Assembly (NCBI RefSeq): GCF_026262505.1
Contig: NC_067203.1
Location: 10,788,001-10,852,000, forward strand
Source: Trichomonas vaginalis G3
Taxonomy: Eukaryota; Parabasalia; Trichomonadida; Trichomonadidae
Reading direction: 5' to 3'
DNA: 64,000 bases
This document shows, piece after piece, positions 20,022-29,687 of the stretch. The notes under the pieces were generated by a model. It worked only from the letters and a program-made list of their open reading frames with translations, was not told the DNA's origin and did no database searches. The translations under genes were made by a program, and so were the position numbers. Positions within the stretch are counted from its first letter, which is position 1. Every line of letters starts with the position of its first letter.

Positions 20022-20057
20022 ATTTTTAGAAAAATTAAAATTTTTATCTTTTAGAAA

Positions 20058-20505
20058 ATGTCTAGCGATTTCGCCATCTATATTCGAGACAAGCTTTTCG
20101 ACAGCACAAACATCTGTCGACCATAAAATCTTACATAGTGTAAACAAGAAAGGTGAATTTGTTCTAAAGTTCTGTTTCTGGGAATATGACAAGAACCATA
20201 AAACATTAAGCAGAGAAGTCTTAAAATTTGTCAATGACAGACTTGTTGACAGAGATGACGCCTCTTGGAGAGATGAAGTCCAACAAAACTTCTTAGAATG
20301 CAAAGAAGACACATGCACTGTTCTTGAAGATGAAATAGAAAACAGAATAGAAGAGCTATTAAAGGACAAAGAACTTTTACAAAAATATGGTTCTGAGAAG
20401 TTTGACATAACTCCACCAGAAAAGAAGAAGAGAGAAAAGAAAGAAAAGAAAGTAGAAGAAGAGAAGAAAGAACCTGAACCAGAGAAAAAGAAATTTGACA
20501 TGTAA
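20058..20505 (+). pseudogene. unknown element protein with K/E-rich tail (right arm, broken)
   Basis: Mirror copy of 14226-14672, divergent from the ATPase gene and convergent with the SSB-like gene across the AT palindrome near 20505-20527. Broken, about one break. Confidence 0.55.
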
Positions 20506-20521
20506 AAATAAAATTTTATTT

Positions 20522-20941
20522 TTAGAACATTTCTGGGTCAATGTCAATGTTCTCTTCCTCTTTAGGAGCAAACACTGGCTTAGACTCTAAAATCTTTTTA
20601 CCCAATTTACCTTGAACTTCTACAACTTTAGACTCATAATATTCATAGTCGTCTGCTTTCTTTGGTTCATAAGGTATAACAAGTTTGTATGCTTTGCCTT
20701 CTTCGAGTTTTGAGAACCTTCTGTCAAAACTTTCTTTGACTGCTAACAAACCTTCTATGTCTAAGTCTTCAAATTTCGCACCATTTTTAGTCACAATAGC
20801 AAACTTAACTGGTTCGATGTTCCAAACTTTGCTGAATGAAGACTTTTCAAAATGGTAGAAGTAAACATTCAAATATGTGAATGGGTCTAGTTCTTCTTTA
20901 AGTCCTGACATGTACTTGTTTACTGAGATGAATTTTGCCAT
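20522..20941 (-). CDS. possible ssDNA-binding protein with acidic tail (right arm, looks whole)
   Basis: Mirror copy of 13790-14209 with identical product, including the acidic tail ending in phenylalanine. Confidence 0.4.
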   Translation of the reverse strand: MAKFISVNKYMSGLKEELDPFTYLNVYFYHFEKSSFSKVWNIEPVKFAIVTKNGAKFEDLDIEGLLAVKESFDRRFSKLEEGKAYKLVIPYEPKKADDYEYYESKVVEVQGKLGKKILESKPVFAPKEEENIDIDPEMF

Positions 20942-20991
20942 CTTTTCTATCGGATAAAAAAAATATTTTTTTTAAAATTTACTCAGAAAAA

Positions 20992-21336
20992 TTATTTCTT
21001 TCTATATTTGCCATTCCGAACTTCGAAAAGATGTTTTATACCAGCATAGAATTTTTCTCTAGAGCTTGGTCTTATATCGTTTTCATGACAATATTTTCTA
21101 TATTCTTCATATAAAGCCTTTTTTTCATACATTTCATAAGGACAATCTAACCAGAATAGCGCATATCCATTTTCGTTATCTAGGTCTCTATATGTTTCTT
21201 CTGTTTGTGGAATTTCGCTTTCTTCTGTTTGTAGAATTTCGCTTTCTCTATTTAGTTCTATGTCTATATATTGTGGCTTAAAAAGATGTGGGCAAGAAGG
21301 GTGTGGCGCTATGTAAAAAGTTAATTTTTCTGTCAT
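20992..21336 (-). CDS. stand-alone copy of the helicase C-terminal domain (right arm, looks whole)
   Basis: Mirror copy of 13395-13739. The duplicated flanking segment is present here too, so the domain duplication predates formation of the palindrome. Confidence 0.65.
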   Translation of the reverse strand: MTEKLTFYIAPHPSCPHLFKPQYIDIELNRESEILQTEESEIPQTEETYRDLDNENGYALFWLDCPYEMYEKKALYEEYRKYCHENDIRPSSREKFYAGIKHLFEVRNGKYRKK

Positions 21337-21373
21337 CTTTTCTATCGGATAAAAAAATATTTTTTTTTAAAAT

Positions 21374-22609
21374 TTACTCAGAAAAATTTTTCTTTGTATA
21401 TACACCATTCTGTACGTCTAAAAGACTTTTGACATTTGCCAAGAATGTTCGTTTAGACGCTGTCATATAACCATACTCTTGACAATATTGTTTATACGAA
21501 TCGTACAATGACCTTTCATCTAAACACTCAAAGTCAGTTTCATCTATGAACAGTTCATATACACTCTTGTTTGCTTCTAACAATGTTTGTCTCTCTTCGG
21601 TATGTGGAATTTGTCTTGGATTGAACTTTGAAATATCTAATGTCATAAAATATGAGAACAAGTGGTTGTAAAAGTCAGATGTCAAAGTTTCTGCTAAGTC
21701 ATCAAAATATTCTGTATCTTGCATATGAGAATCTGACGTTCTGACAACTACATATCTTCTGTCAGAACTTTCTAACTTCATCGGAACAGCATTGTTTGAA
21801 ACCATAACGAAGTTTGCAACATTTTCACAAACTCTTTGGTCTTTATATTTTCTTTCAACAACTCCAACTTTGTCTGTTATAAGACTCTTCAAAGCATCTG
21901 AGTTTAAAACTTTTGTTGTATCTATACTTTGAAGTTCATTGCAAACTATAAGTTTCATATTCTCTATTGAAGAGTTAAATTTACCGCAGATGTTTTCTAA
22001 GTTTGTCATATTAGGGTTCGAATAACCTTCTAACAGTTTGCACAAAATATCTGTAAAGAAAGTGTTCTTACCTGTTCCTTGTTTTCCAATTATAATGAGA
22101 GCAGTTTCATTTTTAGCACTTGGATGTTGTAAGATGTTTGCAAACCAACATAAGATATACTCATAGACTCTTTCGTTTCCATTGCATATAATTTCTTTGA
22201 CATGGTCTAACCAAGCTTCTATAACATTTTCTTTCCATTCTACTTGTTCGTATTTATATCCAGTGAAGATAGAATAGAAGTTTGGAGAAGGTGTATAGAA
22301 CTTTATACCTCGAACTGAAAAATCTTCTAACTTTGACAATAAGATATCCCAAGCATCTAACATCTTCATGCCAACTTGTACAACTTTTATTTTCTTAAGT
22401 TTCTGTTTACATTCTTGTTCTGAAACTATTGTCGCTTTAGGTTTGTTAAAGACTACATCCCATTCTTTCATAACATAACATTCTGGGGCAGAGTCAACAT
22501 AAATGACTAAACGTTTCAAATTCTCGACTGCTTTGTTATAGTCTCGAAATGGACACATATTTCTGAATGCTTGGAAGTCATAAAAATCTGAAACATCTAT
22601 TCTGTACAT
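21374..22609 (-). CDS. SF3/D5-like replicative helicase (right arm, looks whole)
   Basis: Mirror copy of 12122-13357 with the same 411-residue reading, Walker A GKQGTGKNT, Walker B-type LIVCNEL and sensor motif. Confidence 0.8.
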   Translation of the reverse strand: MYRIDVSDFYDFQAFRNMCPFRDYNKAVENLKRLVIYVDSAPECYVMKEWDVVFNKPKATIVSEQECKQKLKKIKVVQVGMKMLDAWDILLSKLEDFSVRGIKFYTPSPNFYSIFTGYKYEQVEWKENVIEAWLDHVKEIICNGNERVYEYILCWFANILQHPSAKNETALIIIGKQGTGKNTFFTDILCKLLEGYSNPNMTNLENICGKFNSSIENMKLIVCNELQSIDTTKVLNSDALKSLITDKVGVVERKYKDQRVCENVANFVMVSNNAVPMKLESSDRRYVVVRTSDSHMQDTEYFDDLAETLTSDFYNHLFSYFMTLDISKFNPRQIPHTEERQTLLEANKSVYELFIDETDFECLDERSLYDSYKQYCQEYGYMTASKRTFLANVKSLLDVQNGVYTKKNFSE

Positions 22610-22638
22610 TTTTATAAAAATAAAAAAAAATATTTTTT

Positions 22639-23445
22639 TTATTCTTGAGCTATTTGTTGCATTTGTTGTTCTTGAGCTATTTGTTGTTCTTGAGCTATTT
22701 GTTGTTGAAGTTGTTCTTGTAATACAATACTTTCACCAGTTGCATCTTCCAATTCGAAACTTTCTGCCGTCATTGACAAATACATAGGACATAAAAGTTT
22801 TACAGGAACAAAGTTTGCGTCAACTAAGGTTAAGTTTATGTTTGCTAAAGTGTTTGAGTTTACTAAAGCTGAAAACTCTGCATTCGAATGAACAATAGGC
22901 AAACCAGCAGAGAATGTGTTGTTTATACGCATAAGTATCTTTTGGTCATAATAGTTTCTGTCGACATTCGAATAACACTTTGAACCTAAGTTTGAAACAA
23001 TATATAAAATAGGTGTACTTAAAGTCAATGGAATAGACATTCCTTGTATGACACCTTTTCCTGTTATAGGAAACTGTTGGTAGTAAAAACCAGATATAAG
23101 TTTTGTATTATAGCTCATATTGTTTATAGTAAACTCAGTCGGACATCCAAACATAATGAAACCTGCTCTAGTTGCAGCACATGTTACACTCGTCCTTAAA
23201 GTATTAAATAAGTCAACAAAACCTGTTGGTGGTATATCTGAGTAAGTATCTTCAAAGGAGTATTTTTTACCATTCACAACAATAAAATCTTCTGGTGTCA
23301 AAAGAGCAAAACAAGCTTTAGTCGTCATTGTGTTTAAAGTTAGTTTACAATATCGTCCTTGAGGACTTTGTAAGTTTGTTGTTATAGAATTATATGACTC
23401 AGGGTTTTTAGTCGTAATAGTATAAACCACTATGTCTTCTGCCAT
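22639..23445 (-). CDS. possible minor capsid (penton-like) protein (right arm, looks whole)
   Basis: Mirror copy of 11286-12092, 268 residues, with the same Q-rich tail. Confidence 0.4.
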   Translation of the reverse strand: MAEDIVVYTITTKNPESYNSITTNLQSPQGRYCKLTLNTMTTKACFALLTPEDFIVVNGKKYSFEDTYSDIPPTGFVDLFNTLRTSVTCAATRAGFIMFGCPTEFTINNMSYNTKLISGFYYQQFPITGKGVIQGMSIPLTLSTPILYIVSNLGSKCYSNVDRNYYDQKILMRINNTFSAGLPIVHSNAEFSALVNSNTLANINLTLVDANFVPVKLLCPMYLSMTAESFELEDATGESIVLQEQLQQQIAQEQQIAQEQQMQQIAQE

Positions 23446-23449
23446 TTAC

Positions 23450-24031
23450 TTAGCAAATAAATTTTAATGAAATGTTGTGGTCGTCAAATATTTTTATAAC
23501 GTCTGGGAAACTATATTTTAAGTTCAACGTTTCACCTCCTTTCATAACGTATATCTTGTCAATGACATTATATGAAACACCACAGCAACTAACGTCGGGT
23601 TCTATTTCTTTGATGTTTATATCGTCTGCCTCTGTCAAAAGTTTCAATAGTTCTTTCAAAACTTCATGAGGTGCAATGACATATGAGTTCACTTTTACAG
23701 GGTTGTGTTCGACCAAGTTTAACATTATACCTAAAGCTTGACAAATCTTCTCCTGAGTTTGAAGTTTGTCTTTAAGTTGTTGGTAGTCGTTTCGAATATC
23801 TGCAACAGAACTTAAGTCTCTGCTAACTTCAGGATATGTTGGTTGTTCTTTTACAGGAACAATTGTTATACCATCTTCGTCCTCGTATGGTTTCCCCACT
23901 TCAACATCTCTTTCTTTGACATTGACAATAACACTTTGACTGTTTGTTTGAGTTGGTGAATTTAACTTCACATCTGCCACCGCCATTAAACCTTTTGAAA
24001 CATTCACGCTTCTATTTTTCGGAAATGACAT
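23450..24031 (-). CDS. unknown 193-aa element protein (right arm, looks whole)
   Basis: Mirror copy of 10700-11281 with the same start (MSFPKNRS) and the same four-base gap to the following gene. Confidence 0.6.
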   Translation of the reverse strand: MSFPKNRSVNVSKGLMAVADVKLNSPTQTNSQSVIVNVKERDVEVGKPYEDEDGITIVPVKEQPTYPEVSRDLSSVADIRNDYQQLKDKLQTQEKICQALGIMLNLVEHNPVKVNSYVIAPHEVLKELLKLLTEADDINIKEIEPDVSCCGVSYNVIDKIYVMKGGETLNLKYSFPDVIKIFDDHNISLKFIC

Positions 24032-24049
24032 TTTACTTAGAATAAAAAG

Positions 24050-24469
24050 ATGGACGTATTTGAGTATCTCTTCGAATTGAAGCAGAACAAAGTTTACACA
24101 CACAAACAATACAAATACATTGACAGAATAGTTCTTTATACAAACAATGGTAAATGTTATAGAATAGCAGTCTTTGCTGAACCAAAATATTTTCATAAAG
24201 CAAAGAAAGTTGGTATAACTGAAATGGTGAAAGTTCTTGAAGCAGACAAAAATATAACAACAAAACTTACAGATATTTCTAAAGGTAAGTTTATAATACA
24301 ATTTTATGTCAAAACTGGTGTCATAACTATTTACGATGGAGAGAAGTCAGTTCAAGAACAACTTACTGACCTGCTGCCAAAATCTGCTCGATGGAAGCTG
24401 TCGTTATGCCAATCTGAGGAGCCCCAGCAGGTTTCATCGAACGAATCTTCAAAAGAGCATCTTCCGTGA
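24050..24469 (+). CDS. unknown 139-aa element protein overlapping the capsid 3' end (right arm)
   Basis: Mirror copy of 10262-10681. It again overlaps the end of the capsid gene by 107 bases on the opposite strand. Confidence 0.6.
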   Translation: MDVFEYLFELKQNKVYTHKQYKYIDRIVLYTNNGKCYRIAVFAEPKYFHKAKKVGITEMVKVLEADKNITTKLTDISKGKFIIQFYVKTGVITIYDGEKSVQEQLTDLLPKSARWKLSLCQSEEPQQVSSNESSKEHLP

Positions 24470-25971
24470 AAAGTGCTATTGGTTTTGTAAACTTCTTTGC
24501 TCTCAGTTCATATGGACCGTCTCTGTCACCAGTATATTGTATTTGTACAGTACCAACAGTTGAAATACCACCCATAAAGTCTTCTGAGTCAGCAAATGGA
24601 ATGCCAAGCCAAAAGTTTGAACGGTCTCCATTTGTATATTGAGTTTTTTGACTTCCTGTATGGGTCCATACTTTCACATATGGCATAATAGAACTTTGCA
24701 TTTCAGGGTTAATGGTTGTTGTGAAGTTGTTGTTAAAGTTCATAGCATCTAATGTCAAGTTGTATGACCTCATATCCTCAACTGTAGAATATTCTTCTCT
24801 TGGATAATATTTGCCATCTATGTTTATATGATATTTAATACCGGGGTTGTAGAAACAAGAATAGTCATTTATAGTTCGTCTGAACAGTACAAACATAGTA
24901 TCTGCGTGTTTCATTGCAGTTGTTAAAGCAATATCTGTTCTTGCACCTGCGGTTCCTGGATTTTGGTTTCCAACTTCACCTGCAAAGTCTTTGACAGATT
25001 TGGTGTATAGGGAACATAAGTGGAACTGCAATATATTTGGCAGCTAAAGCATTTGAAATATCTGGGTCCAACATATAGACTGCAAGTCTGCTTTCTATTC
25101 TCTTGCATTCAAACTGTTCGCATGTAAACCTAACTGGGTCCCAAGCAGTTCCAGCAGCATTGAAATAATACTTTACTTCAGTGTTGAGGTTTGAGAAACC
25201 AAAGTCTAAGTCAACTTTGTCTTTGCAAAATTCGGCGAATGACGTTTGATTTGCTCCCTTTACGTCTGTAAGAGTGAATGGGTCTTGCGTTGGTGCAATG
25301 ACTAAGTTATTTTTGCTTGGAGTAAGTTCAATAGAAATTTTTCCTGCCCAGTTTGGCAAGTATCTTAAAAACCTGAAGATGAGGAAAGATGACAAAGGAA
25401 CTCTAAGTTTCAGTTTTACTTTAGTGACAGCATTTCCATCTGAACCAGAAAGGTTAACATAAACTCCTGGAACGTTAGGGTCAAGTCTTCTTATTTTCTC
25501 AATAGTTGCATATTGGTCTGTTTGTTCTCTAGCTTGTGGTTGTACTGAGTTTCTCAAAGCGAACCATTCATAGTTTGCCCATGTTACTGTTTGAACTAAG
25601 TCAGAGTTAGAATATATCTTATATCCCATGAAAACTTCTGGAGCATATTGGTATCCGACATAGAAAATTCCATTGCAACCTTTCTTGTCAGACAACTTGG
25701 CAGAAGGTTTTATTTCAATGTCTTGTTCCACGTATAAGAATGAGTTGTCAATAGAAATTATATGAAACCTGTCGCAAGCAATATCTACTGTTGTTGAAGA
25801 ACCTTCTCCAAACTCACCTACATTTCCATAAGAAACAGCAGTTGTATATTCGTAAGTTCCAGGAACTATTTCTGACCTTCTAATGGCATTGTCGCATTCG
25901 TTATACCATTCGGAAACATTTCCGTTCATGGCATCCAAAACTGTTGGCGTTATATTCTGAGCGGCGTACAT
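24363..25971 (-). pseudogene. probable major capsid protein of the element (right arm, broken)
   Basis: Mirror copy of 8758-10368. Broken, about one break. Confidence 0.55.
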
Positions 25972-26003
25972 TTCATATGGGTAAAAATATAGAATAGTTG
26001 GAT

Positions 26004-27872
26004 TTATGTGTCATAATAGAACCCACTCGGACCAAGCTTTACTTTCTTCCTGACTGAGTTTTTAACTCTTCTTTTTCCTTCATTGCCACTACTTTCACTA
26101 GTTGCATCTTCACTACTTTCACTTTGTTCTACTCTTCTCTTCTTCTTTGGTGTCGCTTTTGGTAACTTGCCCTCTGCTTCAAGTTGTTGCATCTTTGCCT
26201 CATGTTCACCTAGTATGTTGTAAATTTCCCATGTCCTTTTTGCCTTTGGGCTCTGGTCGCCCATCTCAGGTAACCTATATCCTAGAAAGATTTTGTCATA
26301 GTTTGTATTTGAGTCTTCGCGTATTGTTTGCATGACTCTTTCCTGAGTTTCCGGTTCAAGCTCTTCAAACAGAGCTTGTCCATATGGAATAAGCTCGTTT
26401 CCAAATATATGTTTTTGTAGCCATTCTGGTTTTCTTTCCATGTTACCAACAATATCTTTTGTGAATGGGAAAGCTTTTACCCAATGTTTCAGTCTTGCGT
26501 CATTTATTTCTGTAGTTGGTTTTATTTTGTCAAGGAACATGTTTTTCAATACTAACATTTCATTTGGTACTGTCCATTTGAGTTTTCTTAAATATTCATC
26601 CCTTCTCGGTTCATTGTCTGCAAAGTAAGTTTTTATGACATTTTGTAAACTTTCGTTTGCAAGGTCATGTACAATAGGTTCTCTTCCTTCTGTCTCCCTA
26701 ACTTTCTTTCTAAACTCTTCACCAAATATACCATCTTTATGGTTCTGTGTAGTTCTTTGAGATAAATGTTCTAGAACGTCAGGTGTTATATTTCCATCAG
26801 CCATGTTCATTTCATACTGGTTCAAAATATCTGCATCTTTCATATCTTTCAATGGCATTAAAGCCGCGCTGAAAATACCAGCTAAATCTGGTTCACCATT
26901 GACTTCCATTGCGTCTACAACTTCTTGGAATTGAGGTTGTAAGTTTATGAACCACCTATCCGGGTTAGCTTTATGACCCCATCTCATTGTAGTTCCATAG
27001 TCTGCAGAAACAAAAGTAGGTTTGTTTCCATATTGGTTAGGTTCTGAATGAACTTTAAACAATGTTTCATTTCTATATGTTTTGTTGAAATTTAACCTTT
27101 TATTTTCACCGAGTTCAGCCAAAGATTGAACGTTATATGGTCGTAAGTAAAAAGGATTGTTGTATTTGTGTACATTTTCTTTCAGTACTTCCATTCTATG
27201 CTGAATATTTTCATCTGATGTTGGAGTCTTTTGTATGTCGGCAAACATTTTTCGATATTCTTCTACCATGTCAGCCGAATTTTTTTTAGACTCTTGGAAA
27301 GATTCCATATTCACCTCATACTCTTGTTGAGGGTCAAGATTTTTCGGCTGTTCCAAATCTTCATCTAGTTCTGTGAAGTTAGTTTCCAAAGGAGGGACTT
27401 GTTCGTTTCCTTCAGGCTCTTCTAGCTGTTGTTGCTGAACTATTTCTTCCATGTCTGGTTGTATCTGAACTTCTTCCTGTGGAGTTTCTTGTACCTCATC
27501 TGCTGGCATTTCATATATTCCGAGACCGTTTTCAACAAGTTCCCTATTTAAGTCATCCGCATTCATAAGCCTTTGTTCTTTCGTTCCGTCTCTATTTTTT
27601 ACGCGTTTCATGAAGATAGTTGAATCATCATTTATCTCTGACACCAAATATCTCGGAGTAAATTCGTTCATGTCATTTGGATGATATGCTATTAAATCAT
27701 ATCCCTTAGCGAGCTTGTATTTTCCAGGTTTGAAATTATATCCCATTTGGTGCTGAACCATAAAGCTAAATAGGTTCGGGTCAGTATTTCCTTCCTTGAA
27801 CTTTCTAATAGCTTCTTTATATCTGTCACTAAAGTCAAGAGTATCTGGGTAACCATAGTCTTCTTTAAGCAT
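26004..27872 (-). CDS. unknown element protein with acidic middle and basic tail (right arm, looks whole)
   Basis: This 622-residue protein starts MLKEDYGYPDTLDF. Residues about 125-195 are acidic and E/Q/P-rich, a central part (about 280-500) is globular with several W and Y residues (DYGTTMRWGHKANPDRWFIN), and the last 60 residues are K/R/S/E-rich (PKKKRRVEQSESSED), resembling a nuclear localisation signal. It lies just upstream of the capsid gene. I recognise no family; a scaffold, minor capsid or maturation role is possible. Confidence 0.6.
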   Translation of the reverse strand: MLKEDYGYPDTLDFSDRYKEAIRKFKEGNTDPNLFSFMVQHQMGYNFKPGKYKLAKGYDLIAYHPNDMNEFTPRYLVSEINDDSTIFMKRVKNRDGTKEQRLMNADDLNRELVENGLGIYEMPADEVQETPQEEVQIQPDMEEIVQQQQLEEPEGNEQVPPLETNFTELDEDLEQPKNLDPQQEYEVNMESFQESKKNSADMVEEYRKMFADIQKTPTSDENIQHRMEVLKENVHKYNNPFYLRPYNVQSLAELGENKRLNFNKTYRNETLFKVHSEPNQYGNKPTFVSADYGTTMRWGHKANPDRWFINLQPQFQEVVDAMEVNGEPDLAGIFSAALMPLKDMKDADILNQYEMNMADGNITPDVLEHLSQRTTQNHKDGIFGEEFRKKVRETEGREPIVHDLANESLQNVIKTYFADNEPRRDEYLRKLKWTVPNEMLVLKNMFLDKIKPTTEINDARLKHWVKAFPFTKDIVGNMERKPEWLQKHIFGNELIPYGQALFEELEPETQERVMQTIREDSNTNYDKIFLGYRLPEMGDQSPKAKRTWEIYNILGEHEAKMQQLEAEGKLPKATPKKKRRVEQSESSEDATSESSGNEGKRRVKNSVRKKVKLGPSGFYYDT

Positions 27873-27874
27873 TT

Positions 27875-29371
27875 TTAAGAAATCTTGGTTTCCTTGTTCT
27901 CTACTTCTTTTATGTCCTTGCTCTGTTTGTGGTTGTTGTTGTGCAGGTTTTGAACTGTTGGTTGCTGTGCTGGTTGTGGAGGTGGTTGTTGTGCAGGGTT
28001 TTGAACTGTTGGTTGTGGTGCAGTGTTTTGAACTGTTGGTTGTTGTGTTGGTTGTTGTGTTGGTTTTGGTGCATGCCTGTGTCTGTGTCCATGTGACGAT
28101 GTAAATGTTTTAGGTAGTCCTGGTGCAGGTGCTTCTCTTGGAGGGTTTGGTGGTATATAAGTTCCACTAGCTAGTATATAAGTTCCACCAGCTGGTATAT
28201 AAGTTCCACCAGCTGGCACATATGTTCCATCTGCAGCATAATGTCCTACCTGACTTTTCGTTCTTAAGAAAGCATTTACTAGGTCTGTTTTGGTCTGTTG
28301 TAACTCTTTTTCTTGACTTTCCACAACAGTTGCTCTAACGGCGTCATAGGCACTTTGAACTGCCTGTCTCGTTGCTGCATCTGTTATTTTCGTCATATTT
28401 TGTGCTACTTCTTTTAACTCTTTGTCGAAACCTTCAGACTTCAGTTTCTTTCCAGATGAGAAGTCGTTCACTTGTTTCACCTTACTATGAAGAGCTTCGA
28501 AGGCGTTCTTAAAGTCAGCATTTGTTAAAGCTTCATTTGAACTGTCTTCATCCGCTTGTATTTTTGTCCTTATTGACCCTATAAGCTGGGCTGCTTTAGC
28601 GTTGGCTTGGGCATCTAACCAGTCATTGTTAGCTTTTATATATTCTGCGCTTTTCATTGCCTTTTGCATGGCTGCGTCGTTATTTTTACTTTCTTGTGCT
28701 AAGTTTTCATACTGTACGGTTTGGTTTTGCAACTGTAAAAGTTTTTCTGCCTTTACATTTGCTTCAACTTCTTTTTTATACTCATCGCTATCCATATATG
28801 TCTTCATGGCTTTTTGTTTTATCTCTTCATCTTTCAGTACTTTATATTGAGTAGTATGGTTTTTCAAATTTATAACATCTTGTTCCATTTTTGCTACTTC
28901 TGCTGCTTTTTCTGACACTTTTTTCGCATATTCCTCTGTACTTAGTTCTTTCAGTTGTTCTTCTTTCTTCTTTTTCTCTACGTTTAACTCATTGAGTTTC
29001 TTTGTGTGTCTGTCATATTCTAGTTTCTTTTCGTTTTCACTTATTTGTTTCTGTATGTCTATGTTTGACTTTTTGACATCTGTTATTTGATTTTTGAGTG
29101 AACTCAAATTCATTTGACTTTGAGGGTTATAAGCTGTTCCGTCTGCAGCTCCACCATAGCCTGCCATTTTCGCTAAAAGTGCCGCTCTTAAACCTCCACT
29201 CTGTGCACCAATAACTCGGTTTAAAAGCATAGGGTTGCTTGACATTTGTTGCAACATAGTGGGGTCATTCATCATTTGTTGTTGCAACTGTTGTTGTGGT
29301 GTCAGTTTTACTATTGGATGTTTCAATGCTCTCTTCCTCTTACGTATATTCTTACGTAGCTTACGTGGCAT
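27875..29371 (-). CDS. coiled-coil, P/Q-rich structural-type protein (right arm, looks whole)
   Basis: The protein has about 498 residues from MPRKLRKNIRKRKRALK, chosen because upstream codons lack an ATG. Order of parts: basic N-terminus (1-20), Q/M-rich segment, glycine patch, long K/E/Q coiled coil (about 90-340), three or more GTYIPAG-type repeats, then a P/Q/T-rich tail. The basic N-terminus followed by coiled coil resembles virion core or DNA-associated proteins. It overlaps the next gene's leader by almost nothing, which implies tight packing. Confidence 0.6.
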   Translation of the reverse strand: MPRKLRKNIRKRKRALKHPIVKLTPQQQLQQQMMNDPTMLQQMSSNPMLLNRVIGAQSGGLRAALLAKMAGYGGAADGTAYNPQSQMNLSSLKNQITDVKKSNIDIQKQISENEKKLEYDRHTKKLNELNVEKKKKEEQLKELSTEEYAKKVSEKAAEVAKMEQDVINLKNHTTQYKVLKDEEIKQKAMKTYMDSDEYKKEVEANVKAEKLLQLQNQTVQYENLAQESKNNDAAMQKAMKSAEYIKANNDWLDAQANAKAAQLIGSIRTKIQADEDSSNEALTNADFKNAFEALHSKVKQVNDFSSGKKLKSEGFDKELKEVAQNMTKITDAATRQAVQSAYDAVRATVVESQEKELQQTKTDLVNAFLRTKSQVGHYAADGTYVPAGGTYIPAGGTYILASGTYIPPNPPREAPAPGLPKTFTSSHGHRHRHAPKPTQQPTQQPTVQNTAPQPTVQNPAQQPPPQPAQQPTVQNLHNNNHKQSKDIKEVENKETKIS

Positions 29372-29600
29372 TTTAAGTGAAGTTAAAAACGGTTTTTGAC
29401 AGATGTTTATATGACACTTTTTGTTCAGCACAAAAAACTACTCGGTCAAAGTGTTGTCAGTTTTGTAAAATAACCGTCCTATCTCATTCTATAAGGGGAA
29501 AAAGGCTTCTCAAAGTTTACTTCCTTGGAACGCCTGTAACTTTTCCTGTAGCGACGATAGACCCTTACTTGTCCGGACAAAGTTATACTAAACATCTTCA

Positions 29601-29631
29601 GGGCTAGAGGGCACGAAGTGCCTGGAGGCCC
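29601..29631. other. terminal hairpin, right outer end
   Basis: Mirror image of 5104-5134: GGGC/GCCC outer pairs and a GGCAC-GAA-GTGCC inner stem-loop, seven bases inside the T run. Confidence 0.7.
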
Positions 29632-29659
29632 CACTACCTTTTTTTTTTTTTTTTTTTTT

Positions 29660-29663
29660 AGTT
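29660..29663. other. possible target-site duplication, right copy (AGTT)
   Basis: Matches AGTT at 5068-5071 just outside the opposite end. Short, so tentative. Confidence 0.35.
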
Positions 29664-29687
29664 ATAAAAGGAATTAGACTTCATATA

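Larger units (their letters stand above)
5072..29659. mobile_element. 24.6-kb palindromic (inverted dimer) Polinton-like capsid-bearing element
   Basis: Bases 5072-17376 and 17377-29659 are reverse complements of each other over essentially their whole length, apart from scattered small differences. The outer ends are a 25-base A run at left and a 21-base T run at right, followed inward by an identical GGTAGTGGGGCCTCC block. AGTT (perhaps TAGTT) lies immediately outside both ends and may be a target duplication. Each arm encodes the same genes in the same order: coiled-coil protein, basic-tailed protein, probable jelly-roll capsid, four small or unknown proteins, SF3/D5-like helicase, possible SSB, A32-like ATPase and a P/Q-rich protein. 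No PolB, retroviral-type integrase or adenovirus-type protease is seen, so the family call is by capsid, ATPase and helicase only. It is broken: about ten breaks in the left arm and about five in the right. High arm-to-arm identity argues for a young insertion. Confidence 0.85.

Noticed and set aside
5068-29663. Canonical Polinton with PolB and integrase
   Set aside because: Neither is visible in either arm; only capsid, ATPase and helicase-type genes support the family call.
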